From assembly GCF_003122365.1 (NCBI RefSeq), contig NZ_CP029254.1, positions 1,751,001 to 1,815,000 of the forward strand: a DNA stretch of 64,000 nt. The letters run 5' to 3'. The DNA comes from Streptomyces spongiicola. Lineage in GTDB: Bacteria > Actinomycetota > Actinomycetes > Streptomycetales > Streptomycetaceae. Positions 8,915-17,638 of this stretch are shown one piece after another. A program made the translations under genes and the position numbers. Position 1 is the first letter of the stretch; the number at the start of each line of letters is the position of its first letter. The notes beneath the pieces were generated by a model. The model was not told where the DNA came from. It ran no database searches and was given only the letters and a program-made list of their open reading frames with translations.

Positions 8915-9517
8915 ATGGCCCGGATGCGAAGAGCACTCCTGCACGTCGCGGCGTGGGCGCTCGCCACGGGCGCGGCGGTCACGCTCTCCTGGTGGGGTGT
9001 GCACACGGTGATGGTGGGCACGGCGTACGACCGGCCGCGCGCCCTGCCCATCGCGGCCGACGCACTCACCCCGCGGACCTCCGCTCCCCGGCCGTCGCCC
9101 ACGCGGGACCCCGGCGCGCCGAAGCCGTCGCCCAGCCCGCCGTCGGAGCCGCCGTCAGAGCCGCCGTCGGAGCCGGGGCCGTCGCCGAGTGGCGAGCCGG
9201 GAGGAGGCGGCGGATCCACGGCGGGGACCCCGCCGGCCGGGAAGCCGGCGGCGACACCCGGCCGGAGCACGAGTCCACCGCCCCGGCCGCCCTCGGGCAC
9301 GGTGAGGAGTTACACGGTCGAAGGCGGACGGGTCGCCTTCGACATCGGTCCCGTCTCCGCCGAGCTGGTCTCGGCGACCCCGTCGGGCAGCTGGACGATG
9401 CAGATCTGGAAGCAGCCGACCTACATCAGGGTGACGTTCTCGCAGAACGGCCGGGAGATCGACGTCTTCTGCACCTGGCACGACACCGCTCCGCGCGTCG
9501 AGATCGAGGAACGCTGA
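8915..9517 (+). CDS. secreted/membrane-anchored Pro-Ser-rich protein, unknown function
   Basis: About 200 residues: an uncleaved-looking hydrophobic N-terminal segment (residues ~7-30), a long Pro/Ser/Gly-rich linker with PSEP repeats (residues ~50-130), and a ~70-residue globular C-terminal domain ending DVFCTWHDTAPRVEIEER. ATG 8915 or ATG 8924 could be the start; neither has a clear ribosome-binding site. It is divergent from the response-regulator gene with a 67-bp shared promoter gap. I do not recognise the globular domain; a wall-spanning exported protein is likely. Confidence 0.75.
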   Translation: MARMRRALLHVAAWALATGAAVTLSWWGVHTVMVGTAYDRPRALPIAADALTPRTSAPRPSPTRDPGAPKPSPSPPSEPPSEPPSEPGPSPSGEPGGGGGSTAGTPPAGKPAATPGRSTSPPPRPPSGTVRSYTVEGGRVAFDIGPVSAELVSATPSGSWTMQIWKQPTYIRVTFSQNGREIDVFCTWHDTAPRVEIEER

Positions 9518-9519
9518 GG

Positions 9520-9543
9520 CCCGCGGGGCGGACGCCCCGCGGG
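9520..9543 (+). terminator. hairpin terminator after the secreted Pro-rich gene
   Basis: A perfect 10-bp stem (CCCGCGGGGC/GCCCCGCGGG) with loop GGAC begins 2 nt after the stop codon. There is no U-tract, as is common in Streptomyces. Confidence 0.65.
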
Positions 9544-9867
9544 CGGGGCGGGATCGGAGAACCCTCATGGTCGGGGCACGGGGCACGGCGGGCGGGGCAC
9601 GGCGGGCGGGGGCGACGGGACCGCCCGGCGGGACGCCGGCGGGCGGTCGGCACGGCGCGGGCGCGGCGCGGGTCGGCGGGACGCCCCGGCGGAACCCGGC
9701 GCGGGCAGCGGCCCCGGCGCGGGCGGGTAGGGGGCTGGGGGCGGCCGTCCCGTCCCCCTTTCCGGCACCGTCTTCGGCACCGGCACCGGCACCGGCACCA
9801 TCTTCGGAACCAACAGTCGGAACGCGGCGCGGGCAGCGGCCACAGCGCGGGTGGGCGGGACTGGGCG
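9544..9867. repeat. low-complexity gap
   Basis: GC-rich sequence with GGCACGGCGGGCGGG-type duplications (9580-9615) and CACCGG-type hexanucleotide repeats (about 9765-9805). No gene is supported. Confidence 0.55.
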
Positions 9868-10755
9868 TCAGCGGAAGACGGAGGACGGCGGTACCGGCGA
9901 GGGCTTGGCCGCCGCGTCGGTGACGGCGACCGCGCCGCCGGTGAAATCCCTGAGCGCCTTGCCGTGTTCGACCCGTCCGGCGTGCGGGTCGCCGGCCACC
10001 CGGCGGCTCAGTTCGGCCACGGGTAGCGGCCGGTCCGAGCCCGCCAGCACGGCGTTCCCGAAGCGCCGGCCGCGCAGCACGGCCGGGTCGGCGACGAGGG
10101 CGAGTTCCGGGAACACGGTCGCGGCCGTGGCGATCTGCCCCCGCAGATGGGTGAGCGGCGGGCCGTCCGCGAGATTGGCGGCATAGGTTCCACCGGGCTT
10201 CAGCACCCTGCGCACCTCCGCCAGGAACTCGGTGCTGGTGAGGTGCGCGGGAGTACGCGCACCGCTGAAGACATCGGCGATGACGAGGTCGGCCCAGCCG
10301 TCGGGGAGCCTGCCGAGCCCGGCCCGGGCGTCGACGGAGCGGACCCGTATCCGGGCGCCCGGGTCGAGCGGCAGCCGGTCCCGGACGAGCTGGACGAGGC
10401 GTCCGTCCACCTCGACGATCTGCTGGGTGGAGCGCGGACGGGTCGCCGCGAGGTACCGCGCGAGAGTGAAGGCGCCACCACCGAGGTGGACCGCGTGCAG
10501 CGGCCGGCCGGAAGGTGCGGCGACGTCGGCGACGTGACCGAGGCGGCGCTGGTACTCGAAGGCCAGCAGGACCGGGTCGTCCAGGTCGACATGGGACTGC
10601 GGGGCTCCGTCGATCAGCAGGGTCCAGCCGCGGGGCCGGTCGCGGTCGGGTATCAGCTCCGCGAGCCCGCCGTCCACGGCCTCGACGACCCCTTCCGCCG
10701 CCCCGGACCGGCCGCGCTGTCTGTTTCTCGCCACCCGCTCATTATCGGCGGACAC
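9868..10755 (-). CDS. spermidine-synthase-like class I SAM-dependent methyltransferase-fold protein
   Basis: A 295-residue soluble protein. The Rossmann-like core has AVHLGGGAFTLARYL (residues ~90-105), an acidic residue after the next strand (IVEVDGRLV) and ADVFSGARTPAHLTS with a downstream LKPGG motif. This matches the spermidine-synthase superfamily, many actinobacterial members of which are not proven polyamine synthases. No membrane segments or adjacent decarboxylase are seen, so true spermidine synthesis is unproven. Confidence 0.85.
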   Translation of the reverse strand: MSADNERVARNRQRGRSGAAEGVVEAVDGGLAELIPDRDRPRGWTLLIDGAPQSHVDLDDPVLLAFEYQRRLGHVADVAAPSGRPLHAVHLGGGAFTLARYLAATRPRSTQQIVEVDGRLVQLVRDRLPLDPGARIRVRSVDARAGLGRLPDGWADLVIADVFSGARTPAHLTSTEFLAEVRRVLKPGGTYAANLADGPPLTHLRGQIATAATVFPELALVADPAVLRGRRFGNAVLAGSDRPLPVAELSRRVAGDPHAGRVEHGKALRDFTGGAVAVTDAAAKPSPVPPSSVFR

Positions 10756-11618
10756 CGAGTCGGACGCGTACGCACGGTGCGGCGGTCAGCCGCGGGACCC
10801 GACGGCCGTCGTCATGCGCGGGGACCGAGCGGCGGCCGACCGCGGCACTCACACCACGACTGCCGGTGTCCGCCCGCCGGCATCCGCCCGCCGGGGAGAG
10901 TCGGCCGGGGATGCGCGTGCCGGGGAGAGTCGGCCGGGGATGCGCGTGCAAGGCCGGCGGAGGCTCGCACGGCGGAGACACCGGGCTCCCGGCCCACGCC
11001 GGCGAGGAGTGCGCGCCGGGCACGGCTCGACACGGCCGGTTCCGCCTCGAGCGGCGAGCCGCCGGGGGCCTTCGGGCGCGTTGCGAGAGTAGCTCCGTCC
11101 GCCCGCGGCCGGGGCGGACTCCCACAACACGCCCACGACCGTCCCGAGTCCGCACAGCCCTTGATGATCACGTGGTGGCCGTACCCGTCCCCGGCGTCCA
11201 CGCCAGGATCGCGAAGTCACACCGGAGTGCCAGGGCTAGGCCGCGTCAGGCGACGTTCGCCCCGTCGCGACGGTCGCGTCCCGCGAGGTGGTGCAGGCGA
11301 TCATGCACCTCGCCGTCCGGCACCCAGCTCGCGATGATGTCCATGCCGGGCGCGGTACGCGAAGTAGCCCGGTCAGGCGCCGGGAGTGCCCCAACCGGCC
11401 GAAGTGCTCGGCGTGATGTGCGAGTGCCGGTCCCTGATCGGCTACACCGCCCGGCGGAACGCCACCGTCGCGACGCCCGGCACGGCGACTCGCCGCGTCG
11501 CCGAACCAACCGGGCAGGCCCACCACGAGGCCGATCCGGCGCCCTGCGCCGCACCGCACCGCACCGAACGCCGCACCGCACCGCCGCCGACGGGCAAACC
11601 CCGCCTGACGCGGCACTA
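10756..11618. other. gene-poor stretch, possibly decayed coding sequence
   Basis: No frame here has convincing codon structure, start and ribosome-binding site. Several frames contain short natural-looking pieces, for example MDIIASWVPDGEVHDRL on the minus strand near 11340-11290 and LDDHVVAVPVPGVHARI on the plus strand near 11163-11213. These may be remnants of decayed genes. Contains a 29-bp tandem duplication at 10891-10948 and CCGCACCG-type repeats near 11545-11590. Confidence 0.45.
10891..10948. repeat. 29-bp perfect tandem duplication
   Basis: The segment 10891-10919 is repeated exactly at 10920-10948 (core GGGGAGAGTCGGCCGGGGAT). It is non-coding. Confidence 0.9.
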
Positions 11619-12101
11619 CTAGATGCTGTCCGCCGCCTCGATCATGCGGGCCGCCTCACCCAGGGCCTCGCGAAGCATCACCGGGTCGGTGAGCGGAACC
11701 CGGTCCGCGTCACCGGGGGGCAGCAGCCAGTCGGGGCCCGCAGGCGAGGGCTCCGAGGCGGGCCCCACCGGCGCTTCCGCGGAGGCGCCGGGGATCCGGA
11801 TGCCGCGGCCCGACGTCTCGGTGCACGCACTGCCCGGCATGTCCCAGCCCGCGGCCGTACCGGGCGGCACCAGGAAGCCGAGGGTGTCGCAGCTGCCGTC
11901 GTGGAGCACGGGGCCGACGACGGGGGCGCCGCCGCGGCGCAGGATGTCGACGGCCTCGAGGCCCTGCCGGGCGGGCACCGTCACCAGGTCGCAGGGCCCC
12001 TCGGCTCCCCCTGGTCCCGGTACGTCCGCGCCGGGTGCCACGCTGTACTCCCGGGTGGGCAGGTGCTGGGCACTCGTCCGTGAGCCACCGCTGGTCTCCA
12101 C
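11619..12101 (-). CDS. conserved hypothetical protein
   Basis: About 160 residues with a natural C-terminal half: TVPARQGLEAVDILRR, a segment around DTLGFLVPPGTA, and WLLPPGDADRVPLTDPVMLREALGEAARMIEAADSI. The GTG at 12101 has GGAGG just upstream. A TTG at 12116 with AGGAGG seven bases before it is an equally plausible start, adding five residues. Similar proteins sit beside regulators in many streptomycetes, but I cannot assign a function. It is divergent from the XRE/TPR regulator, which may be a functional partner (inference). Confidence 0.72.
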   Translation of the reverse strand: METSGGSRTSAQHLPTREYSVAPGADVPGPGGAEGPCDLVTVPARQGLEAVDILRRGGAPVVGPVLHDGSCDTLGFLVPPGTAAGWDMPGSACTETSGRGIRIPGASAEAPVGPASEPSPAGPDWLLPPGDADRVPLTDPVMLREALGEAARMIEAADSI

Positions 12102-12374
12102 GCCAACCTCCAACAAGGGAAACCTCCTCGCCGAGCAGGGGCGCGTACCGCGTGCCCGGGTGGTTCAACGCACGTCGGCGTCAAGGGCTACGGCGGCACG
12201 CCGCCGCAAAGGGTGGCAGTTCATGGCAGATCACGGGGGAGATATCCCGTTTGCGGCAAAACGCTGCGTGGTGGATCCGTCACAGCAGGTACGTTCTTCC
12301 TCCGCCGGAGCCAGGCATCCCGCATCCCAAATGACCGGGAGGACTCCGGGAGTGGCACAGGAGAGGGCTCGGCC

Positions 12375-13823
12375 ATGGCGTCGTCACGGGCAGTTCCCAA
12401 CCTCAGATTCAAGCAGCTGCGGGGACAGCGCTCGCCAGGCGAGTTCGCCGCACTGGTCCGCCGGGCGGCGCGGGAGATCGGCGAGCAGGTCGCCTGTGAC
12501 GCCCGTTACGTCGGCCGGGTCGAGGCGGGTGAGATCCGCTGCCCCAACTACGCCTACGAACGGGTCTTCCGCCATATGTTCCCCAGCCTGACGCTGGCGG
12601 ATCTGGGGTTCTCGGCCCGCGAAGCGGTACGGGGCCGCGCAGGCCGCGGGCGAACGCCTCGGCCTCCGGAGCCGTACAGGACCACTGACAGCACCGGCAC
12701 CACCGGCACCACTGACACCACCGGCACCACCGGCACCACCGGCACCACCGACAGCACCTTCAACACCTTCAACACCTACAGCGACGAGGAGAGCGACGTG
12801 CTGCGTCGCGCGTTCATGACCGGCGGAACAGTCACCCTGGCGTCCGCATCCCTGGGGTTCGGTCCCCTGCCCGGCGCCGAAGCCCTGCGCTCCGACCTGC
12901 CCCGGCAGCGGGTCGGCGCCTCCGAGGCGAGTGCCGTGGAGGCCGCGGTGCGGCAGATCCGGCTACTCGACGACCGGCACGGCGCGGACGGGCTCTACCG
13001 ACGGGCGGCACAACCGTTGCGCGCCGCCTTCGCGCTGCTCGACGCCGGTGCCACCACCCGCGGCTCGACCGCGGACCGACTGGCCGCGGGCGCGGGCGAA
13101 CTCGCCATCTCCGTCGGGTGGCTCGCCCATGACTCGGGCCGGCTCCAGGACGCGCGCTCCCACTACGCGGAGGCACTGGCGACCGCACGCCTCGCCGGCG
13201 ACGCGGCACTGGAGGCGCACGCCTTCTGCAACACCTCCTTCCTCGCCCGGGACGCCGGCCGGCACCGGGAGGCGGTGCGCGCCGCCCAGGCGGGGCAGCG
13301 CGCGGCGGGGCCGCTCGGCTCGGACCGGCTGCTGAGCCTGCTCTCCCTGCGTGAGGCGGGTGCCTGGGCCGGTCTGGGCGACCGCGCCGGCTGCGAGCGC
13401 GCGCTGTCCCGTGCCCATAGGCACTTCGGCCGCGGCCCCTCGGACAGGGACCCGGAGTGGATGTCCTTCTTCGGCGAGCCGGAACTCCAGGCCCTGGAGG
13501 CGCAGTGCTGGTCCGCGCTCGGCGACTGGGCCCGCGCCGCCCGGCACGCGCAGCGGGCGGCGGCGCTCCAGGACCCGCACTTCGCCCGCAACCTCGCCCT
13601 CTACCGGGCTCAGCTGGCGGCGGACCTCGCCCGCTCCGCGGCCCCCGCCGAGGCGGCCTCGGTGGGCGAGCAGGTGCTCGACGCACTGGAGGGCGATCTC
13701 GAGTCCACCCGCATCCGGGCGATGCTCGCCGACACGGCGCGGGTGCTCGGGCCGCGCCGGAACACGGCCGGTGTGGCGGCGTTCCTGGACCGCCACACGG
13801 CCGCCGCCCGGTCCCGGGCATGA
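12375..13823 (+). CDS. XRE-type regulator with C-terminal TPR-like region (NsdA-like architecture)
   Basis: A 482-residue protein: N-terminal helix-turn-helix-like region (residues ~5-75; FAALVRRAAREIGEQVACDARYVGRVEAGE), a low-complexity Thr/Gly/Ser linker (about 97-130), a Tat-like RRAFMTGG motif, then ~330 residues of Ala/Arg/Leu helices in TPR-like pairs (…LQDARSHYAEALATARLAGD…). The chosen ATG at 12375 is preceded by GGAGAG. The layout resembles the Streptomyces NsdA/regulator-with-TPR family that affects sporulation and antibiotic onset; orthology to NsdA itself is not shown. The linker DNA (12682-12775) is a 9-bp-periodic repeat and may vary in length between strains. Confidence 0.82.
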   Translation: MASSRAVPNLRFKQLRGQRSPGEFAALVRRAAREIGEQVACDARYVGRVEAGEIRCPNYAYERVFRHMFPSLTLADLGFSAREAVRGRAGRGRTPRPPEPYRTTDSTGTTGTTDTTGTTGTTGTTDSTFNTFNTYSDEESDVLRRAFMTGGTVTLASASLGFGPLPGAEALRSDLPRQRVGASEASAVEAAVRQIRLLDDRHGADGLYRRAAQPLRAAFALLDAGATTRGSTADRLAAGAGELAISVGWLAHDSGRLQDARSHYAEALATARLAGDAALEAHAFCNTSFLARDAGRHREAVRAAQAGQRAAGPLGSDRLLSLLSLREAGAWAGLGDRAGCERALSRAHRHFGRGPSDRDPEWMSFFGEPELQALEAQCWSALGDWARAARHAQRAAALQDPHFARNLALYRAQLAADLARSAAPAEAASVGEQVLDALEGDLESTRIRAMLADTARVLGPRRNTAGVAAFLDRHTAAARSRA

Positions 13824-13830
13824 GGGCGGC

Positions 13831-14451
13831 TCAGGTGCCGAGGTGGCCGGTGTCGTTCCAGCGCTCGACCGCCGGGGCTCCGTAGGCCCAGCCGAGTACC
13901 GAGAGACTCGCCGGGCTCAGCTTGATACGGGCCGCGAAGGAGACGTCCTCGCCGATCCAGCGGGCGCACAGGACGCGCAGGATGTGGCCGTGCGCGAAGG
14001 CCAGTACGTCGCGGTCGGCCGAGCGCACGTACTCCACGATCCCGTCGGCGCGGTCGGAGAGCTCCGCCAGGGTCTCCCCGCGCGAGGGCGCGCCCGGCAC
14101 CCCGACGGGGACGCCGTCCCGCCAGATGAACCAGTCGGGGTCCGCCTCCCGGATCTCCGTCTGCGTCCTGCCCTCGTACGCGCCGTAGTCCCACTCCATC
14201 AGCGCGTCCCAGTCCCGCGCCCGGTCACCGAATCCGGCGAGGTCGCAGGTCTCGCGTGCGCGTGAGAGCGGGCTGGTGCGCACCTCGGCCCCCGGGAGGC
14301 CGTCCCAGGGGCGCCGGTGCAGCCGCTCCCCCAGGAGCTTCGCCGAGCGGCGGCCCTCGTCGAGGAGGGGGATGTCCGTCCGGCCGGTGTGCCGGCCGAG
14401 CAGGGACCATTCGGTCTGGCCGTGTCGGCCCAGGAATATGCGCGGTGCCAT
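13831..14451 (-). CDS. histidine phosphatase (phosphoglycerate-mutase superfamily)
   Basis: A 206-residue cytosolic enzyme with the catalytic motif LGRHGQTEW (phospho-His at about residue 9), the [10 protein letters not shown] arginine motif, and a second catalytic His in [10 protein letters not shown]. It ends 7 bp from the convergent regulator gene. The substrate is unknown; such proteins act on sugar phosphates or nucleotides. The ATG at 14451 gives the usual [11 protein letters not shown] start. Confidence 0.92.
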   Translation of the reverse strand: MAPRIFLGRHGQTEWSLLGRHTGRTDIPLLDEGRRSAKLLGERLHRRPWDGLPGAEVRTSPLSRARETCDLAGFGDRARDWDALMEWDYGAYEGRTQTEIREADPDWFIWRDGVPVGVPGAPSRGETLAELSDRADGIVEYVRSADRDVLAFAHGHILRVLCARWIGEDVSFAARIKLSPASLSVLGWAYGAPAVERWNDTGHLGT

Positions 14452-14552
14452 GAGTCCATCATCACCGGCGGCCGCGGTGTGCGCCCGGCGGTGAAGCGGG
14501 GCGGCCGCGGGCACCGGCGGCCCGGTGGGGGCCCGGCGACCCCGCTCCCGAC

Positions 14553-14878
14553 GCCGGACGCCCCACTCCCGACGCCCTTGGCCGCACCCCCACGCCGCTG
14601 ACCCCACTCCCGACGCCGTTGACCACAACCCCAAGCCGTTGACCGCACCCCCAAGCCGTTGACCCCGCTCCCGACGCCGTTGACCACACCCCCAAGCCGT
14701 TGACCCCGCTCCCGACGCCGTTGACCACACCCCCACGCCGCTGACCCCGCTCCCGACGCCGTTGACCACACCCCCACGCCGTTGGCCGCACCCCCACGCC
14801 GTCGGCCACTCCCGACGCCGGACGCCCCGCTCCCGACGCCGTTGACCGCGCCCCGATGACGTTGACCGCGCCCCCGAT
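14553..14878. repeat. 16-unit tandem repeat (19-21 bp) with 41-bp higher-order period
   Basis: About 16 units, most starting GCCGTTGACC. Two variants occur: a 21-bp form ending CCGCTCCCGAC and a 20-bp form ending ACACCCCCAA/C. Between 14655 and 14777 they alternate strictly, giving three 41-bp higher-order units starting at 14655, 14696 and 14737. Most units carry TTGACC, a -35-like hexamer on the plus strand. The array ends ~28 bp before the nuclease gene and could extend into its leader. No spacers are present, so it is not CRISPR. Confidence 0.92.
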
Positions 14879-14906
14879 GTCGGCGGCGGATGCAAGACTT
14901 CCGCGG

Positions 14907-16058
14907 GTGAGCACATCCCTCGACAGCGGACCTCCCCCGCAGGCGCCGGCGACCGCGCTCCGGCAGCGTCTGGCACAGCTGCGCGGGCCGTCCACCGCGC
15001 CGCACCCGCTCGACGCGCGGGCGCTGGCCGCCCTTGCCGCGAACCCCGGGTGCAGGCGGCGTGCACTGCTGGACGGCGCGGGAGTGGACAAGGCGGCGCT
15101 CGCCCGGGCTCTGGGGTCACCCGCCGTCTTCGGCCAGTCCCAGTTCGCCTTCATGCGGGGCAACGCGTTCGAGGCGAGAGTCAAGGCCGAGGGCGGTGCG
15201 GCGCTGCTGGGGCTGCTCGGAGTCGCCGACCCGCGGGCGGCGCTCGTTCCCGACCTGGCTGCGGCCGGCCCGGACGGGCGGGCGGCGCGCACCGCGCTGG
15301 CCCTGCGCGAGGCCACGGGAGCCGGGGCCTGGACGCTGCTGGACCATCCGATGCTGGCGCTTCAGGTCGCGGGATCACCCGCGTACCTCGAGCCGGACGC
15401 GGTCGTCGTGCACCCCGACGGCCGGTGGACGGTGGTCGAGATCAAGTCCTTCCCGATGGTCGACGGCTCCGCCGACCCGTCGAAGGTGGGTGCGGCCGCC
15501 CGCCAGGCCGCGGTGTACGTGCTGGCGCTGGAGCACGTCGCGGCGGTGACGAAGGACGCGTCGGTGGACCACTCCGTCCTGCTGGTCTGCCCGAAGGACT
15601 TCTCCAACCTGCCGACCGGGTCGGCCGTCGACGTGCGCAAGCAGCTCTCCGTCACCCGGCGGCAGCTGGCACGGCTGACCCGGGTCGAGGAGATCGCCTC
15701 GGTGCTGCCCGACGGGCTCAGCTTCGACATGGAGTCGCGCTCGCCGGGCGAACTGGCGTCGGCGGTCGAGTCGGTCCCCTCCGCCTACGCCCCGGACTGC
15801 CTGTCCGCCTGCGAGCTGGCCTTCCACTGCCGCGAGCGAGCCCGTTCCGCCGGCGCGGTCGAAACCCTGGGCCGAGCGGTGCGGGGCGAGCTGGGCGGGC
15901 TGAGCGCCGTCGCCGAGGTCCTCTCGGCGGCCCGCGGCGAGTCAGGCGATCCGGACGACCCCGCGGTGGCCGCGCTGCGCCGTGCGGCGCGCCTGCGAGC
16001 CGAGGCGCTCGGCGCCAAGGCGCCGGACGTCGCCGTGGGGAGGCCGGGATGTCGCTGA
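14907..16058 (+). CDS. PD-(D/E)XK nuclease with Cas4/AddB-like four-cysteine (Fe-S) arrangement
   Basis: About 383 residues. The nuclease core shows GNAFEARV (85-92), Glu162/Asp164 in YLEPDAVVV and VVEIK at 176-180, that is the D…ExK signature. One Cys lies upstream of the core (Cys49, NPGCRR) and three lie in the C-terminal part (Cys298, Cys302, Cys308; [11 protein letters not shown]). This spacing is like the iron-sulfur staple of Cas4, AddB and Dna2. The GTG at 14907 is preferred; ATG 14856 or 14877 would extend the protein into the repeat array. No clear ribosome-binding site is seen. It overlaps the next gene by 10 bp. It probably cuts or resects DNA together with the helicase two genes downstream (inference). 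Confidence 0.85.
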   Translation: MSTSLDSGPPPQAPATALRQRLAQLRGPSTAPHPLDARALAALAANPGCRRRALLDGAGVDKAALARALGSPAVFGQSQFAFMRGNAFEARVKAEGGAALLGLLGVADPRAALVPDLAAAGPDGRAARTALALREATGAGAWTLLDHPMLALQVAGSPAYLEPDAVVVHPDGRWTVVEIKSFPMVDGSADPSKVGAAARQAAVYVLALEHVAAVTKDASVDHSVLLVCPKDFSNLPTGSAVDVRKQLSVTRRQLARLTRVEEIASVLPDGLSFDMESRSPGELASAVESVPSAYAPDCLSACELAFHCRERARSAGAVETLGRAVRGELGGLSAVAEVLSAARGESGDPDDPAVAALRRAARLRAEALGAKAPDVAVGRPGCR

Positions 16059-17638
16059 TCGGTGCGCTCGCCCGGCTGGAGGCGGTCGAGCGCGGGCGGG
16101 CGCAGCCGCTCGCCACCGTGCGGCACCGGCATCTCTCGCCGCGCCCGATGGTGTTCGTCCCCCTCACCACCGCCGGTGAGGCCGGCGCCCCGCTCGGGGC
16201 GCTCGTGGGCACCGACCGGGACGCGCCGCACCTGCTGGCCGTCGCCCAGCCCCGGGACCGCGAGCTGCGGTTCGCCTTCCTCGCCGAACTCGCGGAGACG
16301 CTGCTTCCGTATCTCGACGGATACGCCGACGACGTGGAGGCCGCCGAGCGCGGCGAGACGGACCCGGAGACCGGCAGGCGCGTCAAGGTCGAGGTGGAGC
16401 TCTGCGCGGACGCGCCGCAGCTCATCGTGCCCAGCAGGCCCGGCGTCGACTTCGTGCGCCTGCTCGGCCGGTCGATGCGGTTCCGGCGGACCGCCGAGCA
16501 GGACCCCGACACCCCCTATCCGGCGCCCCCGCGCGTGCCGCTGCTCGGCCGCTGGCTGACGCACTACGGCGAGCGGGCCCGGGTGCCCGGCTCCTCGCTG
16601 CTGCTCGCGATGACGGATCTGCTGGGGCGGCACTGGGCGACCGGGCAGTCCCGTCTGGAGGACCAGCACCTGGGTGCCCTGCTGGCCTGGATCGCCCCGC
16701 CGGAGGGCGGATCCGGCGCCGAGGCGGCGTTCCGGGCGGAGGTGGAGCGCGACCGCGGGGGCCAGTTGGTGTGCCCGCCCGCCGGGCCCGCCACGGACCC
16801 GGCGTTCGACAACAAGCTCCTGGCACCCGTGATGGAACGGCACGACCGGGCCCGCCAGGCACTGGCGGCCGCCGCCGACGGGGCCGCGGCCGACGAGCAG
16901 CTGGCCCGGCTCACCTCTGCCGAGCGGGAGATCCGCTCGCTGCTCGACGGGGTGCTGCGCCCCACGTGGGACGCGGTGTGGGACGGGATCGGCCTGCTCC
17001 GGGGGCTGCCCGAGGGACCTCACGTCGCCGACCGGTGGACGCGTGACCGCTGGTCGTACACGGGTCACCGGGACCGGGTGCGGGCCGGTGAGCCCCCGCA
17101 GCCGCGCCGGGACGACGCGGTGACCGCCGCGCGGAAGCTGGCCGCACGCGAGACCGCCCAGGCACAGCTCGAGGCGCAGGAGGCTCTCGACGACCCGCTG
17201 GTGCTGGCGGGGCGGCGGCTGGCGGGCGAGGCGTTCGCCGGCGTGGTCACCGGCGTCGCGATGGCCTGGTCCGAGTCGAAACGCCCCTCGCCCCGGCCGC
17301 TGGTGACGGTGCGCACGGACGACACCCCGCATCTGGGCGCCGGGGTGAGGGCCTACCGCTCGCTGGAGGGCAGACCGCAGTCCGCCGAGTTCGTGCGGTA
17401 CGAGGAGGGCGGCGCGATCGTCCTTCGGCTGCTGGACCGGATGGGCCGGTCCAGGGATCCCGCGGAGGGATCCGTGCCGGACGTGGGCGAGTCCGTCGCC
17501 TGGACCCTGTTCGAGCACGACCAGCGCGGCGGGCCGAAGCTGCCCGAGCCGGAGGAGACGCCGTGGACGCACGGCGGTCCGCCGCGTACCGACACCGCCG
17601 AGAGCCCCGACGCCGTGACCCCGGAGGACCTGCTGTGA
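16049..17638 (+). CDS. unrecognised protein of the nuclease-helicase operon
   Basis: 529 residues, no signal peptide or membrane segments. I recognise no domain. The N-terminal third is mixed alpha/beta (HRHLSPRPMVFVPLTTAGEAG; LCADAPQLIVPS). The middle has LLAMTDLLGRHWATGQSRLEDQHLGALLAWI and an Ala-rich helical segment (about 260-300). The C-terminus has a beta-rich part and an acidic Pro-rich tail. The ATG at 16049 has GGGGAGG upstream and overlaps the nuclease gene by 10 bp; its stop overlaps the helicase start as GTGA. Such coupling suggests equimolar synthesis and a physical complex. It may be the DNA-recognition or bridging subunit (inference). Confidence 0.85.
   Translation: MSLIGALARLEAVERGRAQPLATVRHRHLSPRPMVFVPLTTAGEAGAPLGALVGTDRDAPHLLAVAQPRDRELRFAFLAELAETLLPYLDGYADDVEAAERGETDPETGRRVKVEVELCADAPQLIVPSRPGVDFVRLLGRSMRFRRTAEQDPDTPYPAPPRVPLLGRWLTHYGERARVPGSSLLLAMTDLLGRHWATGQSRLEDQHLGALLAWIAPPEGGSGAEAAFRAEVERDRGGQLVCPPAGPATDPAFDNKLLAPVMERHDRARQALAAAADGAAADEQLARLTSAEREIRSLLDGVLRPTWDAVWDGIGLLRGLPEGPHVADRWTRDRWSYTGHRDRVRAGEPPQPRRDDAVTAARKLAARETAQAQLEAQEALDDPLVLAGRRLAGEAFAGVVTGVAMAWSESKRPSPRPLVTVRTDDTPHLGAGVRAYRSLEGRPQSAEFVRYEEGGAIVLRLLDRMGRSRDPAEGSVPDVGESVAWTLFEHDQRGGPKLPEPEETPWTHGGPPRTDTAESPDAVTPEDLL

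Noticed and set aside
9868..10755. Firm call as spermidine synthase
   Set aside because: The fold fits, but no polyamine pathway genes are near and many actinobacterial members have no proven activity.
14553..14878. CRISPR array
   Set aside because: Units are directly adjacent without unique spacers and there are no cas genes; the Cas4-like nuclease alone does not make it a CRISPR locus.
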